NCBI GenBank assembly: GCA_023212645.1
Contig: JALBYC010000016.1
Coordinates: 62,001-126,000 of the forward strand
Source of the DNA: Farysia itapuensis
Taxonomy: Eukaryota; Basidiomycota; Ustilaginomycetes; Ustilaginales; Ustilaginaceae
DNA length: 64,000 nucleotides
Reading direction: 5' to 3'
Shown here: one piece after another, positions 17,891 through 27,138 of the stretch
How positions within the stretch are numbered: position 1 is the stretch's first letter
Layout: each line of letters opens with the position of its first letter
Translations under genes and position numbers: made by a program
The notes under the pieces: model-generated
Seen by the model: only the letters and a program-made list of their open reading frames with translations
Told to the model about the DNA's origin: nothing
Databases searched by the model: none

Positions 17891-20344
17891 ATGTCAGCGT
17901 CAAAAACGGGCTCCGTTGCCGGATCAGGCCGGGCTGCGTACCGTCTTCCGACGCTTTCAGCAGAGTCAAACGCAAATGTCTTGTCCCTGTTGCGTCTCAT
18001 CATCATCTTCCTCATTGCAGGAGCCGCCATTTCCTCGCGTCTTTTCGCCGTGGTGCGTCACGAGAGCATCATTCACGAGTTCGACCCTTGGTTCAACTTC
18101 CGCGCCACAAAGGTGCTGACCACTGATGGCTTCTATCGATTCTGGAACTGGTTCGACGCAACAGCATGGTACCCTTTGGGACGAGCTGCGGGTGGAACAG
18201 CTTATCCGGGTCTCATGGTCACTTCCGGCGCTATCTACAATGTGTTCCAAGCGCTCAATATACCAGTCGACATCAGAAACATCTGTGTGTTGCTTGCACC
18301 TGCCTTCTCGGGCTTGACTGCCTGGGCAACATACATGTTTACCGCTGCGATGAAGGACGATGCAGCCGGTTTGCTTGCCGCCGCCTTCATTGGCATTGCC
18401 CCTGGCTACATTTCGCGATCGGTGGCAGGCTCGTATGACAACGAAGCTATTGCAATCTTCCTACTGATGATGACCTTCTACTTGTGGATCAAGGCCCTCA
18501 AAGACGGATCAGCTCTGTGGGGCGTGGCTACTGCTCTCTTCTACTTTTATATGGTCGCCGCATGGGGTGGATACGTCTTCATCACCAACATGATTCCGCT
18601 TCATGCACTCGTCTTACTCCTCATGGGCCGATTCAGCTCAAGGCTCTATGTGTCGTACTCGAGCTTCTACGCTGTGGGCACGCTCGCATCCATGCAGGTT
18701 CCCTTTGTTGGATTTCAGCCAGTACGCACAAGCGAGCACATGGCCGCACTGGGTGTCTTTGGTCTGCTGCAGCTGGTAGCCTTTGTGGAATTGGTCAGGT
18801 CGCATGTTCCCAGCAAGCAGTTCAAGTATCTTTTGCTCGGCTTTGTTGTTACCGTCGCTACTTTGGCCTTTGGTGCTCTGGTCACGCTTACTTATGCTGG
18901 CTACATTGCACCATGGACGGGACGCTTTTATTCGCTTTGGGACACTGCATACGCCAAAAAGCACATCCCCATCATCGCGTCAGTGTCAGAGCACCAGCCA
19001 CCCGCTTGGCCTGCGTTCTTCTTTGACCTCGAGATGCTGATCTTCCTCTTCCCGGTCGGCATCTTCTTGCTGTTCAAGGAGCTGCGCGACGAGCATGTCT
19101 TTGTCATCATCTATGCCGTCATGGCGAGTTACTTTGCCGGTGTCATGGTTCGACTCATGTTGACTTTGACGCCAGTCGTCTGTGTCAGCGCGGCCATTGC
19201 AATGAGCACACTGCTGCAGACCTATCTCGACCCCAAGGAGCCCGTACCGAAGAAAGCCGGTCGCGAGGGAGACTCCAGTGAAGACAACAGCACAGATGGC
19301 CAGGTCGCTAAATCTACCCGAGCCGCACGTAAAGCTGCCACAGCTTCCGTCAAGAACTCGATCGCCGAGGCAGCAGCCAACATCAGCGGTCAGGACGTGA
19401 CATCCGTCACCGACGCATCCTCCACTTCTGGCACAAGCACACCCACCTTCCGTGCAGAAGCCTATGCAAGCACAAAGTTCGGCATCTTCGGACTTGACTC
19501 GCGCTTCTTTGTCACAATTTATTCGCTCTTGCTGCTCTTGGTCTTCGTGCTTCATTGCACATTTGTCACCTCCACGGCGTATTCGAGTCCCTCCGTCGTG
19601 CTTGCATCACGCAACCCCGACGGCAGTCAACACATTATTGACGATTTCCGCGAAGCTTACTACTGGTTGCGGCAGAACACTGCCTCGGACGCCAAGGTCA
19701 TGTCATGGTGGGACTACGGCTACCAGATCAGCGGCATGGCAGACCGCCCCACCTTGGTGGACAACAACACTTGGAACAACACGCACATTGCCACCGTCGG
19801 CAAGGCCATGTGCAGCTCCGAGGAAAAAGCCTATCCAATCTTGCAGCAGCACGACGTGGATTACGTGCTCATCATCTTCGGCGGTCTGCTCGGCTTCTCG
19901 GGTGATGACATTAACAAGTACCTCTGGATGATTCGCATTGCCCAAGGCGTATGGCCTGATGAAGTGCGAGAGGCAGACTACTTCACCGCCACTGGGCAGT
20001 ACAAGGTCGATGACAGCGCTTCAAAGACCATGAAAAACTCGCTTTTGTACAAAATGTCGTACCACCGCTTCAACGACCTCTTTGGCGGCCGTCCGGGCAC
20101 CGATCGCGTCCGCGGATCTCCCGGTCCCACACAATCCCCGGAACTAGACCATCTCGACGAAGCATTTACCTCGGAAAACTGGATCGTTCGCATCTACGCC
20201 GTCAAGAAACCTGATGTGCTCGGTAGAGATTTACCAAGCACCAAAGCGTTTGAGGCTGGCAAAAAGCGCAAACGTGCCTTTGCCGTCGATAGCGCACCCT
20301 CCAAGCCACCAGCATTTGCCTCCGCCAGACGAGGCTCCAAATAG
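17891..20344 (+). CDS. STT3: Oligosaccharyltransferase catalytic subunit Stt3
   Basis: Predicted 817-residue polytopic ER membrane enzyme, the catalytic subunit of oligosaccharyltransferase, which transfers the glycan from dolichol to Asn in N-X-S/T sites. It shows the external-loop motif ESIIHEFDPWFN, about eleven to thirteen membrane spans, and the signature WWDYGYQI with neighbouring DNNTWNNTHI, which binds the acceptor sequon. A hydrophilic Ser/Thr/Ala insertion (about 450-530) lies between the last spans. The C-terminus ends in a basic stretch. The ATG at 17891 begins a short cytosolic tail before the first span; upstream in-frame codons include no better ATG. Convergent with the first secreted-protein gene. 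Confidence 0.96.
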   Translation: MSASKTGSVAGSGRAAYRLPTLSAESNANVLSLLRLIIIFLIAGAAISSRLFAVVRHESIIHEFDPWFNFRATKVLTTDGFYRFWNWFDATAWYPLGRAAGGTAYPGLMVTSGAIYNVFQALNIPVDIRNICVLLAPAFSGLTAWATYMFTAAMKDDAAGLLAAAFIGIAPGYISRSVAGSYDNEAIAIFLLMMTFYLWIKALKDGSALWGVATALFYFYMVAAWGGYVFITNMIPLHALVLLLMGRFSSRLYVSYSSFYAVGTLASMQVPFVGFQPVRTSEHMAALGVFGLLQLVAFVELVRSHVPSKQFKYLLLGFVVTVATLAFGALVTLTYAGYIAPWTGRFYSLWDTAYAKKHIPIIASVSEHQPPAWPAFFFDLEMLIFLFPVGIFLLFKELRDEHVFVIIYAVMASYFAGVMVRLMLTLTPVVCVSAAIAMSTLLQTYLDPKEPVPKKAGREGDSSEDNSTDGQVAKSTRAARKAATASVKNSIAEAAANISGQDVTSVTDASSTSGTSTPTFRAEAYASTKFGIFGLDSRFFVTIYSLLLLLVFVLHCTFVTSTAYSSPSVVLASRNPDGSQHIIDDFREAYYWLRQNTASDAKVMSWWDYGYQISGMADRPTLVDNNTWNNTHIATVGKAMCSSEEKAYPILQQHDVDYVLIIFGGLLGFSGDDINKYLWMIRIAQGVWPDEVREADYFTATGQYKVDDSASKTMKNSLLYKMSYHRFNDLFGGRPGTDRVRGSPGPTQSPELDHLDEAFTSENWIVRIYAVKKPDVLGRDLPSTKAFEAGKKRKRAFAVDSAPSKPPAFASARRGSK

Positions 20345-20832
20345 ACTTAGCAGACGCTTTAAAAGTCACTTGCATCCTAGCACGCAGCACGAATCAAGAC
20401 AGTGACTTGTTCAAGGAATTTGCCTTCAAGCTCTGAATCACTACCCCATTTCAGTCTTGAGAGAGACGCTTGTAATTCGCCTTTGTTCGTGCATGAACCA
20501 GACAAGTCTTGCCTTCTTCGCTTAGCGATGTGGCTCATGTGGACATTCTCTGGTTGCACACAACAATGACAAGGCAAAATTGACCATCGTTTCTGCTTGC
20601 ATAGCGAAGCGCTCTGCATAATCTGAGTTCGATGACCGTGCTTGTACCAGTTCCGTGGCTCACACGCTTACGTGTGAGTCGGGTGCTTCTCATGCTAAAT
20701 GTTGGTCTTGGACTTCGTTGCCAGAGCCACATCTCTGAAAATCACGGAATGATCACAACCTCGGTCTACGCACGTGATTCGCGTCGAGCGGTGATAAGTA
20801 GTTTGTATAGATGGAATGGATATGCGGGAAGC
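20345..20832. other. Intergenic region between STT3 and the secreted-protein island
   Basis: 488 bp between two convergent stops, of lower GC than the flanking housekeeping genes. I see no gene, RNA or repeat in it. Confidence 0.6.
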
Positions 20833-21698
20833 TCACGGCATGTGCAGATGGTGGAACAGATCTTCTGCCATGTTCTCATTTGCGTCTCGTGTGAGGACGT
20901 CATCAACGGTACGGCCAACGAAGTCGACCATACTGTCGTACTCGGCTCGCGTTAGTCGCCATTCCGTTACTTGCTGCAATTTGCGTTGCGCTGCTAGTTC
21001 GGGGTGAGGGTCGTGCGCAGCTATAGCGGCCAAACGCGCAGCTCTTACCTCCTCATCCACTGCATACTGCATCGCACGATCATGTGCTTCAAAAGTAGGC
21101 AGTTGCTCCTTTACCAAGTTTTTGATCACCGTAGCACCATCTGGCGTCTCGTAGGGCAAGTTTTCGCGCAATTCGCGAACGCGTCGACGCAGCACAGGCT
21201 TGAAATGCTGCGCAGTAAACTCCCACATTTTGGGCTTCACAATGGTGTCGTAAAATTCAGAGGCGTGTCTGCCCCCAGCCATGAGACGTGCCTGTACATG
21301 ACCCGTCAGGTGCGCAGAAAATAAGGCTTGCACCATCGCTGGCCCACGTTGCTGCTCTTGCAGTGGAAGATGGGTGAAGACCTCATTGTTCTTCACCATA
21401 TCGACAATTTGATCGCCTCGTGCACTTTCTCTTTCGGCATACGTGGCTGGGGCTGGGCGACGGCCATTGCGAGAGTTCCCCAGGTCGGGTGGCGCCAAAG
21501 GGTAGTAGCCGTTCTGTCGATTGCTTCCCTCAGCGAAGCCCGTCGACAAAAAATTTCCTCCTTGGACATTTGTGAAGACCGTCAACAGCAGTAGACAACA
21601 CCATACCAAAAAGCTCTACGGAAGAAAAATTGTCTGCTACTGGCTCTATCTCATCTGCTCTCAGCTGCACTCACCCTCGCGCGTTTGTTTGAAAGCAT
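20833..21698 (-). CDS. Candidate secreted protein, family A member 1, two exons
   Basis: Exon 1 is 21698-21675 (eight codons, MLSNKRAR) and exon 2 is 21615-20833, joined across a 59-nt intron (GTGAGT...CCGTAG), for 268 residues. Splicing creates a clear signal peptide: a basic n-region, then SFLVWCCLLLLTVFTNVQG. The mature protein has no cysteine. It is mostly helical, with Arg- and Ala-rich segments and the C-terminal block EYDSMVDFVGRTVDDVL. I recognise no known domain. The next minus-strand gene shares the gene structure and several motifs (AHL..H.QARL, TFEAH, EYD...FVG..VDD, LFHH), so the two are paralogues. A TATA-like element lies about 90 bp upstream. Candidate effector by context; function unknown. 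Confidence 0.8.
21616..21674 (-). other. Intron after the 8-codon first exon of secreted protein A1
   Basis: 59 nt, phase 0, GTGAGT...TTCCGTAG. It is needed because the main frame has no ATG ahead of the hydrophobic signal segment. Confidence 0.8.
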
Positions 21699-21787
21699 AA
21701 CCTTTGACGTCTGCTAAAGTATAGCACTGGATGGATCGGTTGTCGCTCAGCTGGCAAGGACCAGTCAGCGGTGCAGAGTGCGGCTCC

Positions 21788-21795
21788 TAATATAC
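21788..21795 (-). promoter_or_regulatory. TATA-like element upstream of secreted protein A1
   Basis: GTATATTA on the minus strand, about 90 bp ahead of the ATG at 21698. Assigned by position and sequence only. Confidence 0.4.
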
Positions 21796-22040
21796 CTCGA
21801 GAGAGATGGGACCGGGATGATAGCCTCAGCCTATGTACTGCTCATCACTACCAATACTGGCTACGACGCTCAAGCTTTCTTCTTGTTTCATATCCGTTGC
21901 GACGGGAACACTTGGCGTGCAGGCTTCCTCTACCACTGACATGTCTGGCTTCTTCAAAAATTGAGCAACGTGTGGTCTGAAATGAAACAAAGCAGGTAGT
22001 ACAGTGTAGACAAAACGAGCTCGAGTGAACATTCCCATGT

Positions 22041-22876
22041 TTACAGCAGATGTTCCGATGCTCGGACCGAGCTGGAAGCTGCCCTCTCAACGTTTGCATC
22101 CGCAGCCGCTCCTAGAGCACCGGCTTCATCTCTCGCTTTGTCAACCAGCGATCCGACTATTCCGTGCAGTCGGTCATAATCATCCGGATGCAACGGAATT
22201 TGATGATGAAACAAATGTCGAGCAAGATCGTCCGTCAAGTCTTCGAGCTGTCCGTGGGACCTCTGCTGAAAGACAGTGTTTAGTCTGTCCGCTGTTGCCC
22301 AGACATCTTGCTCCATTCGGGCCGAGTGCGCCTCGAACGAGCCCACGTCGCCAAAGATGTTCGACTTAGCCATCTCGGCATCATTTCCGTTTCGCATGTA
22401 GTGTGTGAATCGTAGCTTGACCGGCTCATACATCTGCTCCCGTGCAATCTCGTCCAGTCGAGCGGTGAGAAGCCTGAAAAGTCGTCCACTGTCTCCCTCC
22501 GAGCTTCCCGAACTCAGTCTGCTCGTGATGGCACCGCCCTGTCTGGTTCTCTGCGCCGCCCACAAGTGCTTCTGAAAGAGTTCCTCAACCGGTCGGAAAC
22601 GTGCTGTCTCTGTCGATGGAATCGTTCCGGCTTGGCGCAGTCCAGTGATGATCTGTTCTACCTGATCAGTGTAGGGGTCATCCTGAAAACTCACGTCCAA
22701 CATTCTTTGTACTGCATTGCCGGCACTTGCGAGTCCGGCTAGACTGATGACAGAAGCCACGCCCACGATAAGCTGTACGATTCAAACAATAGTTTAAGAA
22801 GAGACATGAGCCATCTAGTTCGCAACTTCCTTTCTTTGAAGCTGATACGTACGTTGCAGAGATATCGTTTTTGCAT
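22041..22876 (-). CDS. Candidate secreted protein, family A member 2, two exons
   Basis: Exon 1 is 22876-22853 (eight codons, MQKRYLCN) and exon 2 is 22772-22041, joined across an 80-nt phase-0 intron (GTACGT...CGTACAG), for 251 residues. The spliced N-terminus is a good signal peptide (MQKRYLCNLIVGVASV..., cleavage likely near GLASAG). The mature protein has no cysteine, is predicted helical, and resembles the neighbouring minus-strand protein over LFQKHLWAAQRTR, SFEAH and DDYDRLHGIVGSLVDKA. The identical exon layout supports descent from one duplicated gene. No known domain is recognised. It is transcribed divergently from the plus-strand secreted array. Confidence 0.8.
22773..22852 (-). 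other. Intron after the 8-codon first exon of secreted protein A2
   Basis: 80 nt, phase 0, starting GTACGT and ending TCGTACAG. The downstream frame begins with GTG codons and has no ATG before the hydrophobic core. Confidence 0.8.
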
Positions 22877-23559
22877 AATGCAGCGTGGGTGCTAGGAACT
22901 GGGTAGAATTGAACAAACAGAAGCTGTGCTCTTGTCTTGCTTCAGTTGCGCTTCCGATCATCCAACACATCATCACCAGCAGTTCTCGGTATTGGTTCCG
23001 AGATGAAAAACGGGCTAGCATGATGACTACACTGTGAAAGAGATCAGCATCCAAGCTCTCCTTCATCGTGAATTTTTCAGATATTCCCAGCTTCCAAGTG
23101 GTCGCATGCGGTCGGCCAAAATTGAATCAGCGGGTACTTACTAATGAGACGTCCTGCACCTACTTGAGAGAAGCTAGTCGGGAGGGTCACTCCTTGCAAA
23201 CACAGTCATGGGAACAAAAACTTTCCGATGTTACATATACAAGACTTGCAAGTCCGAGCATAGAGTCGTTCTGACTAGTATTCAGTTAAAGGTTTGTTTT
23301 CAGCTACAGTCCACGACACACACACTCCTGCTCGCTGCAACACTTCACGAGCTCGACTGTTCTCAGATAGTGTATCATATGAAATAAGTTTCTCAGTGCG
23401 GGTAAATTAGTGCTGAGTTTCGATTTTGAGGTGGTGCACCATCGCAGAGTGAGAGGAGCTTAGACGAAATATGTCTCGCTCCGATCTTGATGGTCGGGTC
23501 CATACATATAAGCGCGAAGGAGTCCAGTGCGTCGCAGTCAGCGAGACTAGCTTCCAGAC
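22877..23559. other. Divergent intergenic region inside the secreted-protein island
   Basis: 683 bp between the minus-strand family A gene and the plus-strand family B array, of moderate to low GC. It holds a TATA element near 23507 for the plus-strand gene. No supported gene lies here; an 83-codon minus-strand frame at 22815-23066 has no recognisable features. Confidence 0.55.
23507..23512 (+). promoter_or_regulatory. TATA-like element for secreted protein B1
   Basis: TATAAG, 47 bp upstream of the ATG at 23560, followed by a CAGTCAG segment that could hold the start of transcription. Positional inference only. Confidence 0.45.
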
Positions 23560-24297
23560 ATGATCATCTTTGCATCAACGTTGCGGACTTTCACAGTGCT
23601 GGTGGTCGTGCTGATCCTAGCCACTTTGTCGGCTTCTGCTACTCCCGGTCCCATGGACTTGCCGGGTCCATCCGAGAACAGATGGCTTGGAGCTTCATCT
23701 TCGTCTCCAAACGCACCACACCACTATCCAGGTCAACCGTCCGAGCCGCCGTCAACATCGCTTCCACCTCTGCCCGAGGTTCCGGTACAGCATGAACTGG
23801 TGCCTTTCGCACAGACCGATTCTGACCAGGCCCTACACGACATAGATATTGTAGAGGGCTTTCATCGCATTGCGCATCCTCTGCCAGTCCGTAAGGCAGA
23901 TTCTTCGGAAAGCATAAAGCTCTCGCCACTGTGGACTGTCAACGGCCAGTACTTTAACCGTCCCGGACCCCACTTTCTGGCTACAAAGCAGCAGCTAGAC
24001 ATGCAGATGGACCTTCCCCGTCACATCCTGCTTGGACGCACCCGGGATCATCTTGGAATGGTGTTTGCCATGCCAGTGGTAAAGACAGATGTGATGGACA
24101 CCTTCGTGCACGACCTACAGGCAGACGAGTTCCTCTGGGCAGTCATCACTGCGTATCCGCTGCATACAAACAAGCCATGGCTTTTCAATTCGTTCGTGCT
24201 CATGCGAAACGTGCAGAGCGGACATTTGTGGACCCTTCTGGATCTACATCCGAACACAATGAATCTAGCTCAGATACTGGCACGTATGGCCGGCTGA
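23560..24297 (+). CDS. Candidate secreted protein, family B member 1
   Basis: Predicted 245-residue intronless protein with a signal peptide (TLRTFTVLVVVLILATLSASA, first about 27 residues). A Pro/Ser-rich spacer (about 28-80) and a C-terminal domain (about 115-245) follow. There is no cysteine. The C-terminal domain aligns by eye with the next plus-strand protein: FNRP, VFAMPV, DEFLWAVITAYP and DLHPNTMNLAQILAR against FDRP, LVAMPV, DGYPWVVMTLNP and HLDPDVGTVAQIAR. No known family is recognised. The first gene of a four-gene head-to-tail array; a candidate effector by secretion and lineage-specific look. Confidence 0.78.
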   Translation: MIIFASTLRTFTVLVVVLILATLSASATPGPMDLPGPSENRWLGASSSSPNAPHHYPGQPSEPPSTSLPPLPEVPVQHELVPFAQTDSDQALHDIDIVEGFHRIAHPLPVRKADSSESIKLSPLWTVNGQYFNRPGPHFLATKQQLDMQMDLPRHILLGRTRDHLGMVFAMPVVKTDVMDTFVHDLQADEFLWAVITAYPLHTNKPWLFNSFVLMRNVQSGHLWTLLDLHPNTMNLAQILARMAG

Positions 24298-24664
24298 AAC
24301 GGGTTGCTCGCGCGTGCGGATCGACATTTATGGTACCACGTCGTCATTCGTAAATAAAGTTTAGGTTGTATTGCGAAATTGAGGTTCATGTAAAGTGGTC
24401 ATTACGTTCATTTAGTCATGACTGTGCCTCGGTGGGTCTACCACAACTCGTATCCACGAATCATCTTCTAGAAATCGAGGAGCAGGGAAGTGATGAGCCA
24501 GTAACTGGTAGATCACTCCTGCCTGTGCCGACTTCTTCATTATGATCTTGGTGTGAGTTGCTCGAGCCCGAGAGTCGTCTGTCCATAAAAGCTTGCTGCT
24601 GCCTTAGCACGTGCTCATATTGTACTTCAACGCACGCTTTTGGATACGTCTCACCCAAGCAAGC
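24298..24664. other. Intergenic region between secreted proteins B1 and B2
   Basis: 367 bp of relatively AT-rich sequence. A 10-bp palindrome AGCACGTGCT (24606-24615) containing an E-box core lies about 50 bp ahead of the next ATG. No gene is seen. Confidence 0.5.
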
Positions 24665-25189
24665 ATGAGGCTCGCCGCATTCCTTATTCTTGTTGGTCTT
24701 GCTGTGGCAGTGCTGGCAGTTAGGGAAGAATACGTCCGACTTAGCGGATGGTCCAAAGACGAGCTGCTCACAGCCTTAAGAAACAAATACTGGGGCTGGG
24801 GCTTTGATCGACCGATTCTGCTTCCATACACCCCTGCCGACGAAGCTCTGGGCAAAGGCTGGGCACTGGCTGTTGCCGGTCGCCCTGAAACCAAATTTGT
24901 ACCTCTTCAAGGCCATGCACTTCGACTGCAAGGACATTTGGTGGCTATGCCCGTCGAGCCTGAGCATGTCTTAGCTCGACAAGCTCTTGCAGCTCCCCGT
25001 ATATTTGATGGCTACCCATGGGTCGTGATGACCCTGAATCCCAATGGTCTTCCCGAGCAAATATACCTGTACGTGCAGCAAGTTGGACACGAAAGCGACG
25101 AGATCATGCGCCGCTTTCATTTGGACCCAGATGTGGGAACTGTAGCGCAGATTGCGCGGAAGTATCCTGGACTTTATCGCCTCGGATGA
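24665..25189 (+). CDS. Candidate secreted protein, family B member 2
   Basis: Predicted 174-residue intronless protein beginning MRLAAFLILVGLAVAVLA, a signal peptide. The mature part has no cysteine and is rich in aromatic and hydrophobic strands: YWGWGFDRP, LQGHLVAMPVEP, DGYPWVVMTLNP, HLDPDVGTVAQIARK. These match the C-terminal domain of the preceding gene but without its Pro-rich spacer. The ATG at 24665 was chosen because the longer frame starts only at a GTG. Same strand and similar spacing as its neighbours, as expected for tandem duplicates. Function unknown. Confidence 0.78.
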   Translation: MRLAAFLILVGLAVAVLAVREEYVRLSGWSKDELLTALRNKYWGWGFDRPILLPYTPADEALGKGWALAVAGRPETKFVPLQGHALRLQGHLVAMPVEPEHVLARQALAAPRIFDGYPWVVMTLNPNGLPEQIYLYVQQVGHESDEIMRRFHLDPDVGTVAQIARKYPGLYRLG

Positions 25190-25552
25190 TCGAGTCAACA
25201 TCGCTTCGAGTAGCTATGCATAGCTTGCCTGCAGTAATGTGAAATAAGAAATGAGTGAAGTGATCGCGCAGAGTTTCTGCTTCGAACATCGCTTGACGTT
25301 CGACTTCGATTGAGATGCAGACCGGTTGCGCCTCCTTTGTGCTGCATTGCTCCCACATTGCCGTGTCGATCTCATGTGGGAAGCGGTCTCGCTGTCACCA
25401 CGGACGAAGATCCTTGCTTGAGTGTGCATCGTGTGAATGCCAAGTGTGTGAGTGCACCATATATAGCTGGACCGTACCAGAAGATCGTCAGTCGATCTTC
25501 CGCCTTCCGCTCTAAACCTTTGCCCCATTCGTCAAGTTTCCTTCTGACTGTG
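25190..25552. other. Intergenic region between secreted proteins B2 and B3
   Basis: 363 bp with a TATATA-type element near 25460 and no supported gene. A plus-strand frame here is open but begins at a non-ATG codon or is out of frame with B3. Confidence 0.5.
25460..25465 (+). promoter_or_regulatory. TATA-like element for secreted protein B3
   Basis: TATATA within CATATATAGC, about 90 bp upstream of the ATG at 25553. A GTCAGTCGA segment follows, similar to the one downstream of the B1 TATA element. Confidence 0.45.
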
Positions 25553-26077
25553 ATGAAACTTCATCAGCTGCTAGTGTTAGCGATTTGCTGGACAGTGATG
25601 ATGTCATGCTCTTCGCTCTCATCTCCCGTCAACTCTCTGCAGAGTACAGGCAGTAGCGCTTTAGATCCTGTCGAGATATTTCGTTTCAAGGCACGCAACG
25701 ACGGAATCACGAACCTTCAGATTCGGTGGCCCTTCATAGATGAACCCAGCTACCAGTTGATGCGGGCTGGGATTGCTGCATGGGCCGGCAAAGGAAAGCG
25801 CTTTCTGGTTCTTCACTGGCTTCAAAATGACGACGCATTGAAGGCATTGGTTGCTCTACCACTAACGCCGACTTGGAACAAGTGGCTCGGCAGAATTGAA
25901 GGCGAACGTGATTACGCCATCGTTACGGTTCCTCGCAGTAATACGCCTTTAACGTCCGACCACTTGGAAGGGATCATAAAAGTGAGACCGTCCAATGTTC
26001 AGATGCTCGACGATTGGTTTAATCAGCGAGCTCACAGCCTAGCTGAGCTGCGTCTGACCCACTTTGGAAGGGTGTGA
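25553..26077 (+). CDS. Candidate secreted protein, family B member 3
   Basis: Predicted 174-residue intronless protein. The N-terminus MKLHQLLVLAICWTVMMSC is a signal peptide, and the only two cysteines are in it. The mature part shares a pattern with the next gene: IRWPFIDEPS, GIAAWAGKGKRFLVL, LVALPLTPTWNKW, ERDYAIVTV, then a Pro-centred segment before a final Trp-Phe. It is more distantly like B1/B2 (LVAxPxxP followed by a strand with hydrophobic-Val-x-Thr). No known domain is recognised. Start chosen at 25553 because it is the ATG that begins the signal peptide. Confidence 0.75.
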   Translation: MKLHQLLVLAICWTVMMSCSSLSSPVNSLQSTGSSALDPVEIFRFKARNDGITNLQIRWPFIDEPSYQLMRAGIAAWAGKGKRFLVLHWLQNDDALKALVALPLTPTWNKWLGRIEGERDYAIVTVPRSNTPLTSDHLEGIIKVRPSNVQMLDDWFNQRAHSLAELRLTHFGRV

Positions 26078-26341
26078 TTGCGGACGGCGTACTCCGCACC
26101 TTCATTGTTGTCGGAAACAACTTCCGATCCCAAAATGTCAGTTGCGTCCCACTGATGTCATATTCACATCAACTGTATGCTTGTTGCAAGACCATGTTTG
26201 ACCTCTGTCTGTAAGAGCAATGCAACTGCATGCGACTGCTTCCTGGCGTTTGGCAACCTGAGACTGTTTTATTGTGATGAAGGGTGGCCTCCTGCTTTAT
26301 CAGTGCTTGCTTATACGTCGCCAAAATCCCAAAACACAGCG

Positions 26342-26848
26342 ATGTATATCAGAGTCAAATGTGCTGTCTTCAGTGCTTTGTGGCTCTCTCTTAGTAGCAG
26401 GGTCTCATGCGTAGAGCCGCCAGTGGTAGACTACAGCGCTACCATGCGTCAAGTGGAGAGCCTGATCATGCACGACGGTCCCGAGTTCGCCATCAGATGG
26501 CCAGGGGTGAGCGAAGAAAGCCAAATTATCATCCAGAAGGGAGTAGCTCGCTGGATCCGCTCCTCGCGATTTAAGTATCTCAGCCACATCAATCCTCGAG
26601 AAATTTTGGCATTCGCCACAGTACCTGACACGGCAGTATGGGACAATTGGGCTGATAGGCAAGAAAAGGAGCGGACCTTTGTCATCCTGAGCTTCTACGG
26701 AACGCCTACTCGTTTTGGACCGCCTCTTGCGCCTAGAATCCACGGTCTGTTCAACGTAAACCCCGCGCAAGAGCATGCATTTGCGCTCTGGTTCCAACAC
26801 GTTTCAGAACCATTTCACAGTATGGACAGGCGACTGCGACCATCCTGA
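26342..26848 (+). CDS. Candidate secreted protein, family B member 4
   Basis: Predicted 168-residue intronless protein with an N-terminal signal peptide (MYIRVKCAVFSALWLSLSS, cleavage near VSC-VEPP). No cysteine lies after the predicted cleavage. It aligns by eye with B3: IRWPGVSEES, GVARWIRSSRFKYL, ILAFATVPDTAVWDNW, ERTFVILSF, and a C-terminal NPAQEHAFALWF. It is the last gene of the array before beta-tubulin. Function unknown; effector candidacy rests on secretion, paralogy and location. Confidence 0.75.
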   Translation: MYIRVKCAVFSALWLSLSSRVSCVEPPVVDYSATMRQVESLIMHDGPEFAIRWPGVSEESQIIIQKGVARWIRSSRFKYLSHINPREILAFATVPDTAVWDNWADRQEKERTFVILSFYGTPTRFGPPLAPRIHGLFNVNPAQEHAFALWFQHVSEPFHSMDRRLRPS

Positions 26849-27138
26849 TCGCCTCTCGGATTATACTCACAAGCTGCTGGTGCTTGCTGGGAATCTTCAC
26901 GCGTTGTGAGCTCAAAGCTAAAGTCGTGTCGCGTCCGTGCGAGAAAATTGAGGGCAAAGTCGCGTGTGTGTTTTGTGGATTGGATTGATCGGCACCTCGC
27001 CTGGGAAAGGTATGCAATCAACACAATTTTAGCAGGTGAATTTGGCAGATCGCAGCACAGCGCGCGTTTGACTTTGTTGTGAGGTTGCAGTTTCTCTTCC
27101 CCACCACCATCCTTTGTCCTCCTCTGTCTCCCTAGAAT

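Noticed and set aside
21826..22038. 70-codon minus-strand ATG frame just after the stop of secreted protein A2
   Set aside because: Begins a few bases past the stop in what should be the 3' UTR, has no signal peptide and no counterpart in the paralogue.
22815..23066. 83-codon minus-strand frame overlapping the first exon of secreted protein A2
   Set aside because: Conflicts with the spliced A2 model and has no recognisable features.
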